From SZUA-521 sp041738285 (GTDB taxonomy: Bacteria; Pseudomonadota; Gammaproteobacteria; Pseudomonadales; Azotimanducaceae): a DNA stretch of 36,073 nucleotides. The notes beneath the pieces were generated by a model. It was not told the origin of the DNA and did not search any database. It saw only the letters and a list, made by a program, of their open reading frames with translations. The DNA is taken from positions 1 through 36,073 of the forward strand of contig JBGSQB010000126.1 of the NCBI GenBank assembly GCA_041738285.1, written 5' to 3'. Both the position numbers and the translations under genes were made by a program. Within the stretch, counting starts at the first letter, position 1; each line of letters opens with the position of its first letter. This document shows positions 8,112-17,044 of the stretch, one piece after another.

Positions 8112-8675
8112 GAGGGCTCCGAAGCTTGGGGGATGCTACCAGACCCGGCGTGGCATCCGCTAAGTCGGTGGCGCTCGCCACCTTCGTCTCTTCACCGGAC
8201 ACGCCGTATCTGCAGCCCGTTGCGCTCGAATGCACCGACCCTGATCCATGTCACCATCCAGAATCGTCGATTGGGACTGGATTTGTAGAGACCTACACGG
8301 ATCGGTAGCTTCCCACGGCGGCTGGCCCGGCCGACCGCGACGCATTGGCGCCGGCCGCTCAGGCGTGCGCCCGCGGCGCACGGGCTCTGCCCAACGCGTG
8401 GGTGGCCCTTCTCGAGCAAGTCTGGGAGATGATCACTACAATCCTGGTGTGCTTGGAGCACGAGGTGTACCGGTCGATGGCATTGAGCTTGCCGAAGTGA
8501 TTTGGGCGAAACGACAGGCTGCGGAGAGTGCTGTCAAAGGGGCAACGTGGGCGAAGCAATGCAAATTGCAACCCACGCATTGGTTGCTGCCAAGAAACGC
8601 GTGAAGAGACTGGCAAGCGAATCCAATGTGACTCAAGCGTCCGATTCCGGAACGATGCCCCCGATTCCGCCACAT
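8112..8675. other. Gene-poor intergenic region between divergent genes
   Basis: About 560 bases without a convincing gene. Open frames on both strands are short and have arginine- and proline-rich translations of the kind produced by non-coding GC-rich DNA. It must hold the promoters of the minus-strand CinA-like gene and the plus-strand FemAB gene. A perfect 8-base inverted repeat with a 3-base loop (CGTGCGCC ... GGCGCACG, 8364-8382) is the only clear structure. No recognisable remnant of a known gene was found by eye. Confidence 0.6.
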
Positions 8676-9740
8676 ATGAGCCTCAGGCCCGTGGACTCCG
8701 AAGCACCCGACAATCTCGTGATACGGACACTGTGTGCGGACAACACGGCGCGATGGGATGAATACGTCGGGAAGAGTGCGAGAGCGACGCTGTACCATGA
8801 CAGTCGTTGGGCCAAGATCATCTGTGGGTCAATGGGTCAGCAGAATCTCTCGATCATGGCGGTTGCCCAGTCGCAGGTAGTTGGCGTACTGCCGTTGTAC
8901 AGACTGACGAGCAGACTATTCGGCGACTTCGCAGTTTCGGTTCCGTACGTGAACTATGGCGGACCGATCGGCGACTCGACCGGCATCGAGGCTGCGCTGT
9001 TGGAAGAAGCGCTGTCGATAGCCAATCTCCGGGGCCTGCAACATGTCGAACTTCGAGAGATGTACCCCCGAGAAATCTGGCAAGTACGGACAGACAAGGT
9101 CTCGATGGTTCGACGATTGCCTCGATCTGTGGAAGCGCTCAATGTCGAAGTCGGCAGCAAGATCCGCGCTCAGATCAGGAAGGGCGAACGGGAAGGGCTG
9201 TCATGTTCGTTCGGAGGCATTGAGCTGCTCGACGATTTCTATCGTGTATTTGCGCGCAACATGCGAGATCTAGGCACGCCGGTGTATGGGAAGCGCCTGT
9301 TTCGCGACGTTATTGACGTGTTCTCCGACGCGTCCGAAATACTCCTGGTTCGCCAGGGTTCAAAGCCAGTTGGAGGAGCATTATTGCTCGCGCATCGCGA
9401 TGTGCTCGAGGTTCCATGGGCGTCGACGATTCGCGAAGCCAACTCTCTCGGCACCGGAATGTTCATGTATTGGAACGCGCTGTGTCGGGCAATCGATCAC
9501 GGGATGATGTACTTTGACTTTGGTCGATCGAGTGAAGACTCGGGGACATATCGGTTCAAGAAACAGTGGGGGGCTACGCCGATCAAGAATTACTGGCACT
9601 ATGGGCTATGCGAACGCTCGGGAATTCCAGTGCTACATCCTGGAAGTGGAAAGTACGATCTGGCGATCAGTTTCTGGAAGCGATTGCCTGTCGGCTTCAC
9701 GAGGTTAGTCGGACCATCGCTCGCGCGAAATCTTCCTTAG
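8676..9740 (+). CDS. FemAB-family GNAT-fold protein, XrtA/PEP-CTERM-system type
   Basis: 354 residues from the ATG at 8676. The frame is open up to 8502, but family members start about ten residues before the segment TLCADNTARWDEYV. The C-terminal half has family-like blocks: GGALLLAHRDVLEVPWASTIREAN, then YWNALCRAIDHGMMYFDFGRSSEDSGTYRFKKQWGA in two adjoining parts. This layout is typical of FemAB-like proteins found with exosortase A and exopolysaccharide loci; they are presumed aminoacyl or acyl transferases. Codon use (AGA, CTA, GTA and A/T third positions are common) is less GC-biased than in neighbouring genes, hinting at transfer. It probably belongs with the carbamoyltransferase set downstream. 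Confidence 0.85.
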   Translation: MSLRPVDSEAPDNLVIRTLCADNTARWDEYVGKSARATLYHDSRWAKIICGSMGQQNLSIMAVAQSQVVGVLPLYRLTSRLFGDFAVSVPYVNYGGPIGDSTGIEAALLEEALSIANLRGLQHVELREMYPREIWQVRTDKVSMVRRLPRSVEALNVEVGSKIRAQIRKGEREGLSCSFGGIELLDDFYRVFARNMRDLGTPVYGKRLFRDVIDVFSDASEILLVRQGSKPVGGALLLAHRDVLEVPWASTIREANSLGTGMFMYWNALCRAIDHGMMYFDFGRSSEDSGTYRFKKQWGATPIKNYWHYGLCERSGIPVLHPGSGKYDLAISFWKRLPVGFTRLVGPSLARNLP

Positions 9741-9818
9741 CGACCAGGCTGAACATTTGCCCACCGGACCGATGGATCATTGGGAGCGTGCCGTCTCTCG
9801 GCCGTCAACGGAGTGTCG

Positions 9819-11672
9819 ATGAGTCGTAGCGCCACGAGCATCCTCGGCATCTCCGCCTACTACCACGACAGCGCGGCAGCGCTGTTGCGCGAAGGTGAGA
9901 TCGTCGCTGCCGCTCAGGAAGAGCGTTTTTCCCGCAGGAAGCACGATGCGCGGTTTCCGAGCAACGCCATCGAGTACTGCCTCGCCGAAGCAGGAATCCA
10001 CGTTACAGACCTCAGCTATGTCGTCTTCTACGATAAGCCGCTGATCAAGTTCGAGCGCCTGATCGAGACCTACTTAAGCTATGCACCTTCGGGTATTCGG
10101 TCGTTTCTGGCGGCGATGCCGGTGTGGTTGAAGGAGAAGCTGTACCTGAAGGAAACGCTGAAGCGGGAGTTGGCGGCGTTGGGTAACTGCGATCGCGCCC
10201 GGCTCCCGAAGCTGTTGTTTGCGGAGCATCACCAGTCACATGCCGCATCGGCCTTCTACCCGAGTCCGTACGATCGGGCGGCGATCCTGTGTCTCGACGG
10301 CGTCGGTGAGTGGGCGACCACCACTGCGTGGCTTGGCAATGGCGCCGAGATGACGCCGTTGTGGGAGATCGACTTCCCGCATTCGCTGGGGCTTCTCTAT
10401 TCGGCCTTCACCTATTACACGGGCTTCAAGGTCAACTCGGGCGAGTACAAACTCATGGGGCTTGCGCCCTATGGAGAACCGCGATTCAGGGACCTCATCC
10501 TCGACAAGCTGATTGACTTGCGTGCCGATGGCACTTTCCGACTCGATATGCAGTATTTCAACTATTGCACCGGACTGACGATGACCAACGCCAGGTTCGA
10601 CGCGCTCTTTGGTGGTCCGGCGCGCACCGCGGAGGGGCGTCTCGGGCAACGGGAAATGGACATCGCTGCTTCTATTCAAGCGGTAACCGAGGAGGTTGTG
10701 CTGCGGTTAGGACGCACGATCCACTCGGAGACCGGCGAGCGCAACTTGTGCCTGGCCGGTGGGGTTGCGCTGAATTGCGTGGCGAATGGGCGGTTGCTGC
10801 GCGAAGGGCCATTCGAGAACATCTGGGTTCAGCCCGCCGCGGGAGACGCAGGCGGTGCGCTCGGTGCCGCCAGCATTGCGTGGCACGACTTCCTGGGCAA
10901 GCCGCGCTGTGTGAATGGCAGCGATGCGATGCGGGGCGCGTATCTCGGGCCCAAATTCGATGATGACCAGATCCGGGCGGCACTCGATGGCTTCGCAGCG
11001 AAATACGAGCGCCTCGATGACGATGCGCTGTTCGAGCGCGTGGCAGGGCTTCTGGAAGCAGAGAACGTCGTTGGCTGGTTCCAAGGGCGCATGGAGTTCG
11101 GTCCCCGAGCATTGGGCGGACGCTCGATCATTGGCGATGCGCGCAGCTCCAAGATGCAATCGGTGATGAACCTGAAGATCAAATATCGTGAGTCGTTCAG
11201 GCCATTCGCCCCTGCGGTCCTCGCCGAACGGGTATCCGACTATTTCGAGCACGACCGCGAAAGTCCGTACATGCTCATGGTCGCCCCGATTCGCAAGTCG
11301 CTCAGAGTAGACCTGACCGATGACCAGAGGGCGTTGTTCGGCGTCGATAAGCTCAATCTCAAGCGGTCGCAGATTCCCGCCGTTACGCACGTGGACTACT
11401 CGGCACGGATCCAGACTGTTCACGAGTCGACGAATCCGCGTTTTTACCGGCTGCTGCGCGCGTTCGAGGCGCGTACCGGCTGCGCGGTGCTCGTGAATAC
11501 GTCGTTCAACGTGCGCGGCGAGCCGATCGTACACTCACCTGAAGATGCGTATCGCTGCTTCATGCGTACCGAGATGGACTATCTCGTGGTCGAGAATTAT
11601 CTGCTCACCAAGTCAGACCAGCCCCAATGGGAGCGCGACGATAGCTGGAAGCGTGCGTTCGAGCTCGATTGA
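9819..11672 (+). CDS. NodU/CmcH-family carbamoyltransferase
   Basis: 617 residues from the ATG at 9819, which has GGAG a few bases upstream. The N-terminal ASKHA/Kae1-like domain starts with ILGISAYYHDSAAALL and has EHHQSHAASAFYPSP and LCLDGVGEW, which carry the metal and carbamoyl-adenylate binding residues. The C-terminal domain holds MEFGPRALGGRSI and YRESFRPFAPAVL, both hallmarks of the family. It transfers a carbamoyl group from carbamoyl phosphate to a hydroxyl of a sugar or natural product. Its stop overlaps the start of an SxtJ-like gene by one base (TGATG), and a DUF5989 gene follows in the same way. The set suggests modification of a surface glycan. Confidence 0.93.
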   Translation: MSRSATSILGISAYYHDSAAALLREGEIVAAAQEERFSRRKHDARFPSNAIEYCLAEAGIHVTDLSYVVFYDKPLIKFERLIETYLSYAPSGIRSFLAAMPVWLKEKLYLKETLKRELAALGNCDRARLPKLLFAEHHQSHAASAFYPSPYDRAAILCLDGVGEWATTTAWLGNGAEMTPLWEIDFPHSLGLLYSAFTYYTGFKVNSGEYKLMGLAPYGEPRFRDLILDKLIDLRADGTFRLDMQYFNYCTGLTMTNARFDALFGGPARTAEGRLGQREMDIAASIQAVTEEVVLRLGRTIHSETGERNLCLAGGVALNCVANGRLLREGPFENIWVQPAAGDAGGALGAASIAWHDFLGKPRCVNGSDAMRGAYLGPKFDDDQIRAALDGFAAKYERLDDDALFERVAGLLEAENVVGWFQGRMEFGPRALGGRSIIGDARSSKMQSVMNLKIKYRESFRPFAPAVLAERVSDYFEHDRESPYMLMVAPIRKSLRVDLTDDQRALFGVDKLNLKRSQIPAVTHVDYSARIQTVHESTNPRFYRLLRAFEARTGCAVLVNTSFNVRGEPIVHSPEDAYRCFMRTEMDYLVVENYLLTKSDQPQWERDDSWKRAFELD

Positions 11673-12085
11673 TGGGTATTGAACACACCATCCCCGATTT
11701 GGATCGTAGTGGGTTGCGACGTTTCGGAGTCACCACTGGTGCGATCGTTGGCGTGCTGTTTGGCGCCATCCTGCCTTGGTCTTTCGGACTGAACTACCCT
11801 CTCTGGCCATGGGGTGTTTTCCTGGCACTGGGTAGTTGGGGCTTGCTACATCCCGCGTCGCTGGGACCAGTCTATCGCGGTTGGATGCGTTTTGGTTTGG
11901 TGATCAGTCGTGTCACGACACCGCTGATCATGGGTACGGTGTTCTACGTTGTAGTGGTGCCATTCGGGCTCGCAATGCGCCTGTTTGGCAAGGACCCGAT
12001 GCGGCGCAAGCTAGATGCCAACGCGACGAGCTATCGCGTGGCGAGCGCCAGATCATCAAGAGAGAATCTCGAGAGGCCGTTCTGA
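11672..12085 (+). CDS. SxtJ-family membrane protein
   Basis: 137 residues from the ATG overlapping the carbamoyltransferase stop (TGATG). There are hydrophobic segments at about 22-40, 44-60 and 80-105, ending with RLFGKDPMRRKLD, a positively charged cytoplasmic end. SxtJ-like proteins are small membrane proteins named from the saxitoxin cluster and regularly follow NodU-type carbamoyltransferases; their biochemical role is unknown. The coupled gene order carbamoyltransferase, SxtJ, DUF5989 is the main support for this call. Confidence 0.82.
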   Translation: MGIEHTIPDLDRSGLRRFGVTTGAIVGVLFGAILPWSFGLNYPLWPWGVFLALGSWGLLHPASLGPVYRGWMRFGLVISRVTTPLIMGTVFYVVVVPFGLAMRLFGKDPMRRKLDANATSYRVASARSSRENLERPF

Positions 12086-12237
12086 TGTTCGATCTACTTC
12101 GCGACCTCTGGTCGTTCATGAGAGTGCGCAAGAAGTTCTGGCTGGCACCGATCATCTTTGTATTGGTCTTGCTGGGCGGGCTCATCGTCCTGGCACAGGG
12201 GTCTGCCGTGGCTCCATTCATCTACACTTTGTTTTAG
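12085..12237 (+). CDS. DUF5989 family small membrane protein
   Basis: 50 residues. The ATG overlaps the preceding stop by one base (TGATG). The N terminus MFDLLRDLWSFMRVRKKFW is followed by one hydrophobic helix (LAPIIFVLVLLGGLIVLA) and the short tail GSAVAPFIYTLF, which is the DUF5989 pattern. It is probably a single-pass inner-membrane partner of the SxtJ-like protein and the carbamoyltransferase. Confidence 0.85.
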   Translation: MFDLLRDLWSFMRVRKKFWLAPIIFVLVLLGGLIVLAQGSAVAPFIYTLF

Positions 12238-12241
12238 CCGC

Positions 12242-14242
12242 TCACGCTTTGCGCGCGAGCTTCTTGCGCTTGTGCTGCACGTAGTCGACCAGAATGTACT
12301 CGCCAAGTTTCTCTGGTGATGTGTAAAAGACACGCCCGCCATTGATCTTGGCGATGCGGTCCATGAACGCCTTCAGGTAATAATTGGCATCGAGCATGAA
12401 CGTGTTGATCGCGATGTTACGTTGGGTGCAGTACTTCACCGCACGCAGCGTGGCGCGAATCGTTTCTGGCGTCGGTGGATAGGCGAACTGCGCGTGACCG
12501 TTCTCCAGATGCGCCGTCGGCTCGCCGTCGGAAATCATGATGATCTGCTTGGTGCCGCCGTGGTGCTTGGCGAGCAGCTTTTCGGCCAGCAGTAGCGCAT
12601 GCTGCATGTTGGTACCGAGCACATACTCGTCCCATTGCAGGAATGGCAAGTCGTGGGCCTTCAGTTCCTTGGCGTAGGCCGCAAAGCCGATGATGTAGAA
12701 GCTGTCTTTCGGATACTGCGACGTGATCAGGTTGTGCAGGGCCAGCGCCACCTTTTTTGCGGCCTGGAACGAACCGCGCAGTGCCATCGACCATGACAGG
12801 TCCACCAGCATGGCGGTCGCCGTCGTAGTAATGAGTTCCGAGCGATACACCTCGAAGTCAGCGGGCTTCAGTTTTACCGGCGTGCCGGGACCTTCGCGGT
12901 CCATCGCATTTCGCAGCGTCCGCGGCATGTGGAGATGGAAGGGGTCGCCGAACTCATACGGCTTGGTCTGTTCGAGCCGTTCGCCGAACCGACCTTCTTC
13001 GGGCAGGGCGTGGTTACCCATGCTCTGTTTGCGCAGTCGCTCGTAGATCTCGCCAAGTGCTTTCTGGCCGATCATGCGTGAGCCGCGCGGAGTCAGCTCG
13101 TAGGAATCGCCATTCGGGCGAATGTAACCGGCTTGTTCCAGTGCATCGAGCAGCTTCTTCAAATCATCGAGGTTGTCCTTTGCGTCTTCGCCGAGAAGTT
13201 TACCGAGTTGGTCGGCATCGATGTCATTCAGATCACCGTGGCGCTCAGCGTCCTGCACCTGATCGATCATCTCGTCGAGTTCGTGCATCTCCTTCATCAG
13301 GTTCATGGCAGACTCGAGGTCGAGGGACTCATCGCCACCGAACTTGTAGCGGTTACCTTCGGGGTTTAGGAAGTCCATCTCCTTGGCGAGCTTGCGCAGT
13401 TCAGACTCGAGTTCCGGATCGCCGAAGCGGTCCGACATCAGCGACTGCAACTGCTCGCGCTGGCGCGGATCGAGCGAAGACAGCAGCGACTGGGCGGCTG
13501 CCATGCGCTGCTGCATCTGCTCCAACAACTCATCGAGGTTCTTCGGCGGGTCATCGCCGAACATGTCGCCGAACTTGGCCATGAACTCATCGAACCCCGG
13601 ATCTTCGCCGGCGATCTTCTTCACCAGCATGTCGTTCAGCGCTTTCAACATCTCTTTCATGCGCGCGATGTCGCCATCGGACATCTGCTTGACCATCTGC
13701 TCGATGTCGTTGAAGAAGGTCTGCGCCATGGCGCGGCGCAGGCTATTCAGAAGCTCGAGGAATTTGCGCTGGGCGTCAGGGTTGATGAACTCGTGCTTTT
13801 CGAGCGCTTTGACCTTGCCGGCGGCGTCTTTGGGCAGCTGATCGAGGGTATCCCTACCCTTGCGGGCGATGTCCTTGAGCATCTTGTCTGAGAAATTCTC
13901 GCCGTCGTCCTTGTTCAGCCACTCGTCGATGCGCTCGCGCTCCATCTTCAGCACTTCGTCGAGTTGCTGTTCGATATCCTTCATGATCGAAGACAGGTCG
14001 AATCGCTCGAGCCGCTGCTTCTTCTGATCGCGCAGCTTGCGCAGCATGTCGCGCAGTCCCTGCATATAGCCACCCTGGGGCACCTTCATACCGCGCGACA
14101 TGAGGTTGCGCATGGCCCAGCGCAGATCGCCGTACTCCATCAGATCATCGGCGATGGCGCCGAGGATGTCGTCGGGATCGAGAGAGAGCCGCTGGCTGCC
14201 GTCCCAGATCGAGAAGCGATGACGCAGGGGCAGGTGTTTCAT
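12242..14242 (-). CDS. VWA-domain protein, partner of a chelatase-like AAA ATPase
   Basis: 666 residues. The first two thirds are charged, mostly helical sequence with many Asp/Glu/Lys/Met-rich stretches, suggesting coiled coil or an extended helical region. The C-terminal von Willebrand A domain has an intact metal-ion-dependent adhesion site: DLSWS, a later threonine in GTNMQHALL, and the aspartate of MISDGEPTA. It starts 3 bases after the stop of the AAA gene, so the two are co-transcribed. The pairing resembles the magnesium-chelatase BchI/BchD or MoxR/VWA systems, which remodel or load metal into client proteins; the client here is unknown. Confidence 0.9.
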   Translation of the reverse strand: MKHLPLRHRFSIWDGSQRLSLDPDDILGAIADDLMEYGDLRWAMRNLMSRGMKVPQGGYMQGLRDMLRKLRDQKKQRLERFDLSSIMKDIEQQLDEVLKMERERIDEWLNKDDGENFSDKMLKDIARKGRDTLDQLPKDAAGKVKALEKHEFINPDAQRKFLELLNSLRRAMAQTFFNDIEQMVKQMSDGDIARMKEMLKALNDMLVKKIAGEDPGFDEFMAKFGDMFGDDPPKNLDELLEQMQQRMAAAQSLLSSLDPRQREQLQSLMSDRFGDPELESELRKLAKEMDFLNPEGNRYKFGGDESLDLESAMNLMKEMHELDEMIDQVQDAERHGDLNDIDADQLGKLLGEDAKDNLDDLKKLLDALEQAGYIRPNGDSYELTPRGSRMIGQKALGEIYERLRKQSMGNHALPEEGRFGERLEQTKPYEFGDPFHLHMPRTLRNAMDREGPGTPVKLKPADFEVYRSELITTTATAMLVDLSWSMALRGSFQAAKKVALALHNLITSQYPKDSFYIIGFAAYAKELKAHDLPFLQWDEYVLGTNMQHALLLAEKLLAKHHGGTKQIIMISDGEPTAHLENGHAQFAYPPTPETIRATLRAVKYCTQRNIAINTFMLDANYYLKAFMDRIAKINGGRVFYTSPEKLGEYILVDYVQHKRKKLARKA

Positions 14243-14245
14243 GGG

Positions 14246-15640
14246 CTACCCGAGATACGCATGACGTCCGTCCACCGAGTACTTGTTCAGCAGCTTGTGC
14301 AGGTGCAGTCCTTCGAGAATGAACTCGATGGCCGCGGCACGTGCGGATTCGCTCTCGCCGGCAATCGGCCCGATGACATCGGCCAGTCCGTTGAGCTTCG
14401 AGACGATCTGTGTGTATTCCTTCGCGGGCACGGCCTCGCCCGTTTCAACGCTCATGCCCTCGTTGAAGGCCATAGCGATCGGTTCGAGTGCTTCGACCTG
14501 CAGGCGCCGGTCGAATACCGCTTTGACGGAGGCCTGAATGAGCCGGTCCATGATGCGCTGTTCCTGGCCATCCTCCATCGATTCGAACTCTACCTTGCCC
14601 TGCAGTGACGGCACGATGAACGGCAGATCGGAGATACGTGGCACGACCTCTTTCTCCCCGACGCGCAGCGCACGCCTGAATGCGTTGGCAAGCATTGCTT
14701 CGTAGTTGGCGACCGACGCCCGCACCGACACGCCTGAGCGCTGATTGACGTCGCCGGACTGGCGCGCATGGTGGGTAATCTCGGCGATGATCTCTTTCAT
14801 GTAATCAGGGACGGTAACGCGGTAGTCGCCCATGTCGAGGCTGGACGCCTCCTGCTCCATGATGGCGATTTCCTGATCGATGTCTTCGGGATAGTGAGTG
14901 CGCACTTGGGCGCCGTACCGGTCTTTCAGAGGCGTGATGATTCGGCCACGGTTGGTGTAATCCTCGGGGTTGGCAGTGGCGACGAGCATGACGTCGAGTG
15001 GCAAGCGCACGCGGTGACCACGGATCTGGATGTCGCGCTCTTCCAGTACGTTCAAGAGCCCCACCTGAATGCGCTCGGTGAGGTCCGGTAGTTCGTTGAT
15101 GGCGAAGATGCCGCGATTCACGCGCGGCAAGAGGCCGTAGTGAATAGTGAGTTCATCCGACAGGTAGCGGCCTTCTGCGACCTTGATCGGATCCACCTCG
15201 CCGATCAGGTCGGCGATGGTGATGTCGGGCGTTGCGAGCTTTTCGCCGAACCGTTCACTGCGGTGCATCCAGCGAATGGGTGTGGCATCCCCTTTCTCGT
15301 TCACCAGATTGCGGCCGGGGGCCGAGATGGGAGCAAAGGGATTCTCTGGAACTTCGATGCCGTCGAGCACCGGGGTCCACTCATCGAGCAATTGGACCAG
15401 GCTGCGGATGATGCGCGACTTCGCCTGTCCGCGTTCGCCCAGGAGGATGAGGTCCTGGCCGCCGAGGATGGCGTTCTGGATCTGGGGCAGTACGGTGTCG
15501 TCGTAGCCCACGATGCCGGGGAAGAGGGGTTCGCCGCTACGCAGCTTTTCGATCAGATTCTTGCGGATCTCGGCCTTGACCGGGAGCACCTTGAAACCGG
15601 AGGACTTGAGCTTGCCGAGGGTCGTGGGCTTGTCGGCCAA
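14246..15640 (-). CDS. Magnesium-chelatase/MoxR-like AAA+ ATPase
   Basis: 464 residues from the TTG at 15640, which has AGAGGA 7 bases upstream and puts the start eight residues before the LGKLKSSGF segment where I expect this family to begin. A GTG at 15694 with its own GAGGG is an alternative and would add 18 residues. Walker A is GERGQAKS (68-75). The Walker B region reads GIFAINELPDL, with Asn in place of the first acidic residue, followed by LLNVLEERDIQIRGHRVRLP and the sensor-like ATANPEDYTNRGR. It is encoded directly upstream of the VWA gene and should form a ring that works with it. Confidence 0.88.
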   Translation of the reverse strand: MADKPTTLGKLKSSGFKVLPVKAEIRKNLIEKLRSGEPLFPGIVGYDDTVLPQIQNAILGGQDLILLGERGQAKSRIIRSLVQLLDEWTPVLDGIEVPENPFAPISAPGRNLVNEKGDATPIRWMHRSERFGEKLATPDITIADLIGEVDPIKVAEGRYLSDELTIHYGLLPRVNRGIFAINELPDLTERIQVGLLNVLEERDIQIRGHRVRLPLDVMLVATANPEDYTNRGRIITPLKDRYGAQVRTHYPEDIDQEIAIMEQEASSLDMGDYRVTVPDYMKEIIAEITHHARQSGDVNQRSGVSVRASVANYEAMLANAFRRALRVGEKEVVPRISDLPFIVPSLQGKVEFESMEDGQEQRIMDRLIQASVKAVFDRRLQVEALEPIAMAFNEGMSVETGEAVPAKEYTQIVSKLNGLADVIGPIAGESESARAAAIEFILEGLHLHKLLNKYSVDGRHAYLG

Positions 15641-15645
15641 TGGGA

Positions 15646-15653
15646 TGTCCTCT
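15646..15653 (-). promoter_or_regulatory. Ribosome binding site supporting the TTG start of the AAA+ ATPase
   Basis: On the minus strand the sequence AGAGGACA lies 7 bases before the TTG at 15640. It is the main reason for preferring this start over the upstream GTG. Confidence 0.45.
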
Positions 15654-15799
15654 GGTGGTTCGAAGGCCGAGTATATCAGTGTGACGGCCTTCACGAATTG
15701 GCCCTCGAGCCCGCACCGTCATTACATCTGATGAAGATCGGCACACAGACGTGCGTCACACGGCGCGCCAGAATCGCGCGCAGACCACGGAGAGGTTTC

Positions 15800-16087
15800 A
15801 TGGCCCATCGGAAGAACGAAAAAGTCAGAACCTGGTTTCGCTCGGATCGGATTTTCCGATCGGATGGCGCCTACTACTTTCACACCCGCGAAGGCATCGA
15901 CGTCGGCCCCTTCAACACCGAGTTCGAAGCCCAGGTCGAGTCGAGCATCCTGAAGAACGTGCTCAAGGAGACCAAGGACAGGGAAGCCGCCCTCACAGCG
16001 ATTCGTGAGTTCCTGCTCGATGCGCGCACCACCGGCTGCAACCTCGCCGGCTTCACCGACTATGTCGTCAAAGAGGGCCGCTTCTAG
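15800..16087 (+). CDS. DUF6316 family protein
   Basis: 95 residues from the ATG at 15800 with AGAGG upstream. The frame is open much further upstream, but that part is antisense to the AAA gene and has no start context. The sequence RSDRIFRSDGAYYFHTREG and the following DVGPFNTEFEAQ give a small beta-rich fold in the first half, with a helical second half. DUF6316 is, as far as I know, a gammaproteobacterial family of unknown function. The stop overlaps the convergent transposase stop by 4 bases. Confidence 0.8.
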   Translation: MAHRKNEKVRTWFRSDRIFRSDGAYYFHTREGIDVGPFNTEFEAQVESSILKNVLKETKDREAALTAIREFLLDARTTGCNLAGFTDYVVKEGRF

Positions 16088-16956
16088 TCGCGGAGAGGAA
16101 ATTGGAAACTAGCCCCGGAGCTGGTATCTAGCCCCGGAGCTGATTCAGAACTCAAGAGATGCTCCGGCGGCGTAGCGCGGATTCTGTCGATCCATGTGTC
16201 GATGCCATTCGACAATGCGCGCGGTGAACGGCCGAGCCGTGCTGCGACGTCCAATTGATTCATGCCGAGCAGACGCGTGGCGTAGTACGCGAGCCACGCG
16301 CGGGCGAAAGTTGCTTGTTCTCCCCTCACGTCATTCAGTAGCGCGCGCGGTCTCACATCGAAGCGCTGCTCGGCGGTCTGCAGCAAGGCGATGAATTCGT
16401 CATGCGCGCAGGTCTGTGGGTGCGCGATGAAGTCTGTGAGCAGAGTACGTGCCCGGCCCGCCACTTCGTCGAACATCGACAGCACGTGGCTTGTCGTGAG
16501 CCAGGGCGTCGGGCGCTCGCCCGTGTACGCGAGGTGGCTCGACCACGGAAATTCGCCAGCGGTCGCCGCTAACCCCGCACTGACGGGATTGAGGTGGATG
16601 TATCGGAGCGTGGCAAGCAGGTAGGAGTCGGTATCGATCAATCCAGCCCAGTAGCGACCTTGAAACAGATGGCCGGTCGTGCCGTGTGTTTGGTTGAACC
16701 GGACCGCGTAGCGAGCGGCGAAGTGCTGCACGCATCGGTACACGGGTTGTTCACCCGCGCGGATGAGCAGGTGGATGTGGTTCGGCATCCAGCAGTATGC
16801 ATGCACCTCGGCGTTCGAGCGGCCGATCGCATCGCGCAGGAGCCACTCGAACAGGCGTCGGTCGGCGTCAGATCGAAAGATGTCCTGCCGGCAGTTACCA
16901 CGTAGCGTAACGTGGTAGAACGCGAAGGGCGCCTGCAAGATTTTGTGGCGTACCAT
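16084..16956 (-). CDS. REP-associated tyrosine transposase (RAYT)
   Basis: 290 residues from the ATG at 16956; the open frame reaches 17034 but homology begins at FAFYHVTLRGN. The HUH metal motif is MPNHIHLLI (H60, H62) and the catalytic tyrosine is in LRYIHLNPVSAGL (Y119), the typical RAYT arrangement of the Y1/IS200-like fold. The C-terminal region has a helix-turn-helix-like segment (QLDVAARLGRSPRALSNGI). RAYTs nick single-stranded REP DNA and are thought to spread REP elements. The last ~19 codons lie in the repeat downstream, so the protein tail (SAPGLDTSSGASFQF) is repeat-encoded. The gene is bracketed by repeats at 16104-16142 and 17045-17081. Confidence 0.92.
   Translation of the reverse strand: MVRHKILQAPFAFYHVTLRGNCRQDIFRSDADRRLFEWLLRDAIGRSNAEVHAYCWMPNHIHLLIRAGEQPVYRCVQHFAARYAVRFNQTHGTTGHLFQGRYWAGLIDTDSYLLATLRYIHLNPVSAGLAATAGEFPWSSHLAYTGERPTPWLTTSHVLSMFDEVAGRARTLLTDFIAHPQTCAHDEFIALLQTAEQRFDVRPRALLNDVRGEQATFARAWLAYYATRLLGMNQLDVAARLGRSPRALSNGIDTWIDRIRATPPEHLLSSESAPGLDTSSGASFQFPLRD
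16104..16142 (-). repeat. REP-like repeat, copy B (tandem units)
   Basis: Two units in the same orientation, both containing TAGCCCCGGAGCTG, separated by GTATC; on the minus strand they read AGCTCCGGGGCTAG. The first is preceded by GGAAAC, as in copy A. The repeat overlaps the 3' coding end of the RAYT gene and contains the rare tetranucleotide CTAG twice. It has the opposite orientation to copy C on the other side of the RAYT gene. Confidence 0.85.
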
Positions 16957-17044
16957 TGGTGATATCTCGAGTCTGCCAGCACAGAGCCTGCCCAACCGAC
17001 CGCTATCTGCGTACCGGAGAACCGCTACGCCCAATGTGCGAGCA

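Noticed and set aside
15060..15130. Asn in the Walker B region of the AAA ATPase (INELPDL) as a sign of inactivity
   Set aside because: As I recall, this reading is common in this branch of chelatase-like ATPases, so it is a family trait rather than damage.
15140..15799. In-frame upstream extension of the DUF6316 gene
   Set aside because: It is antisense to the AAA gene; the ATG at 15800 has a ribosome site and gives the expected family length.
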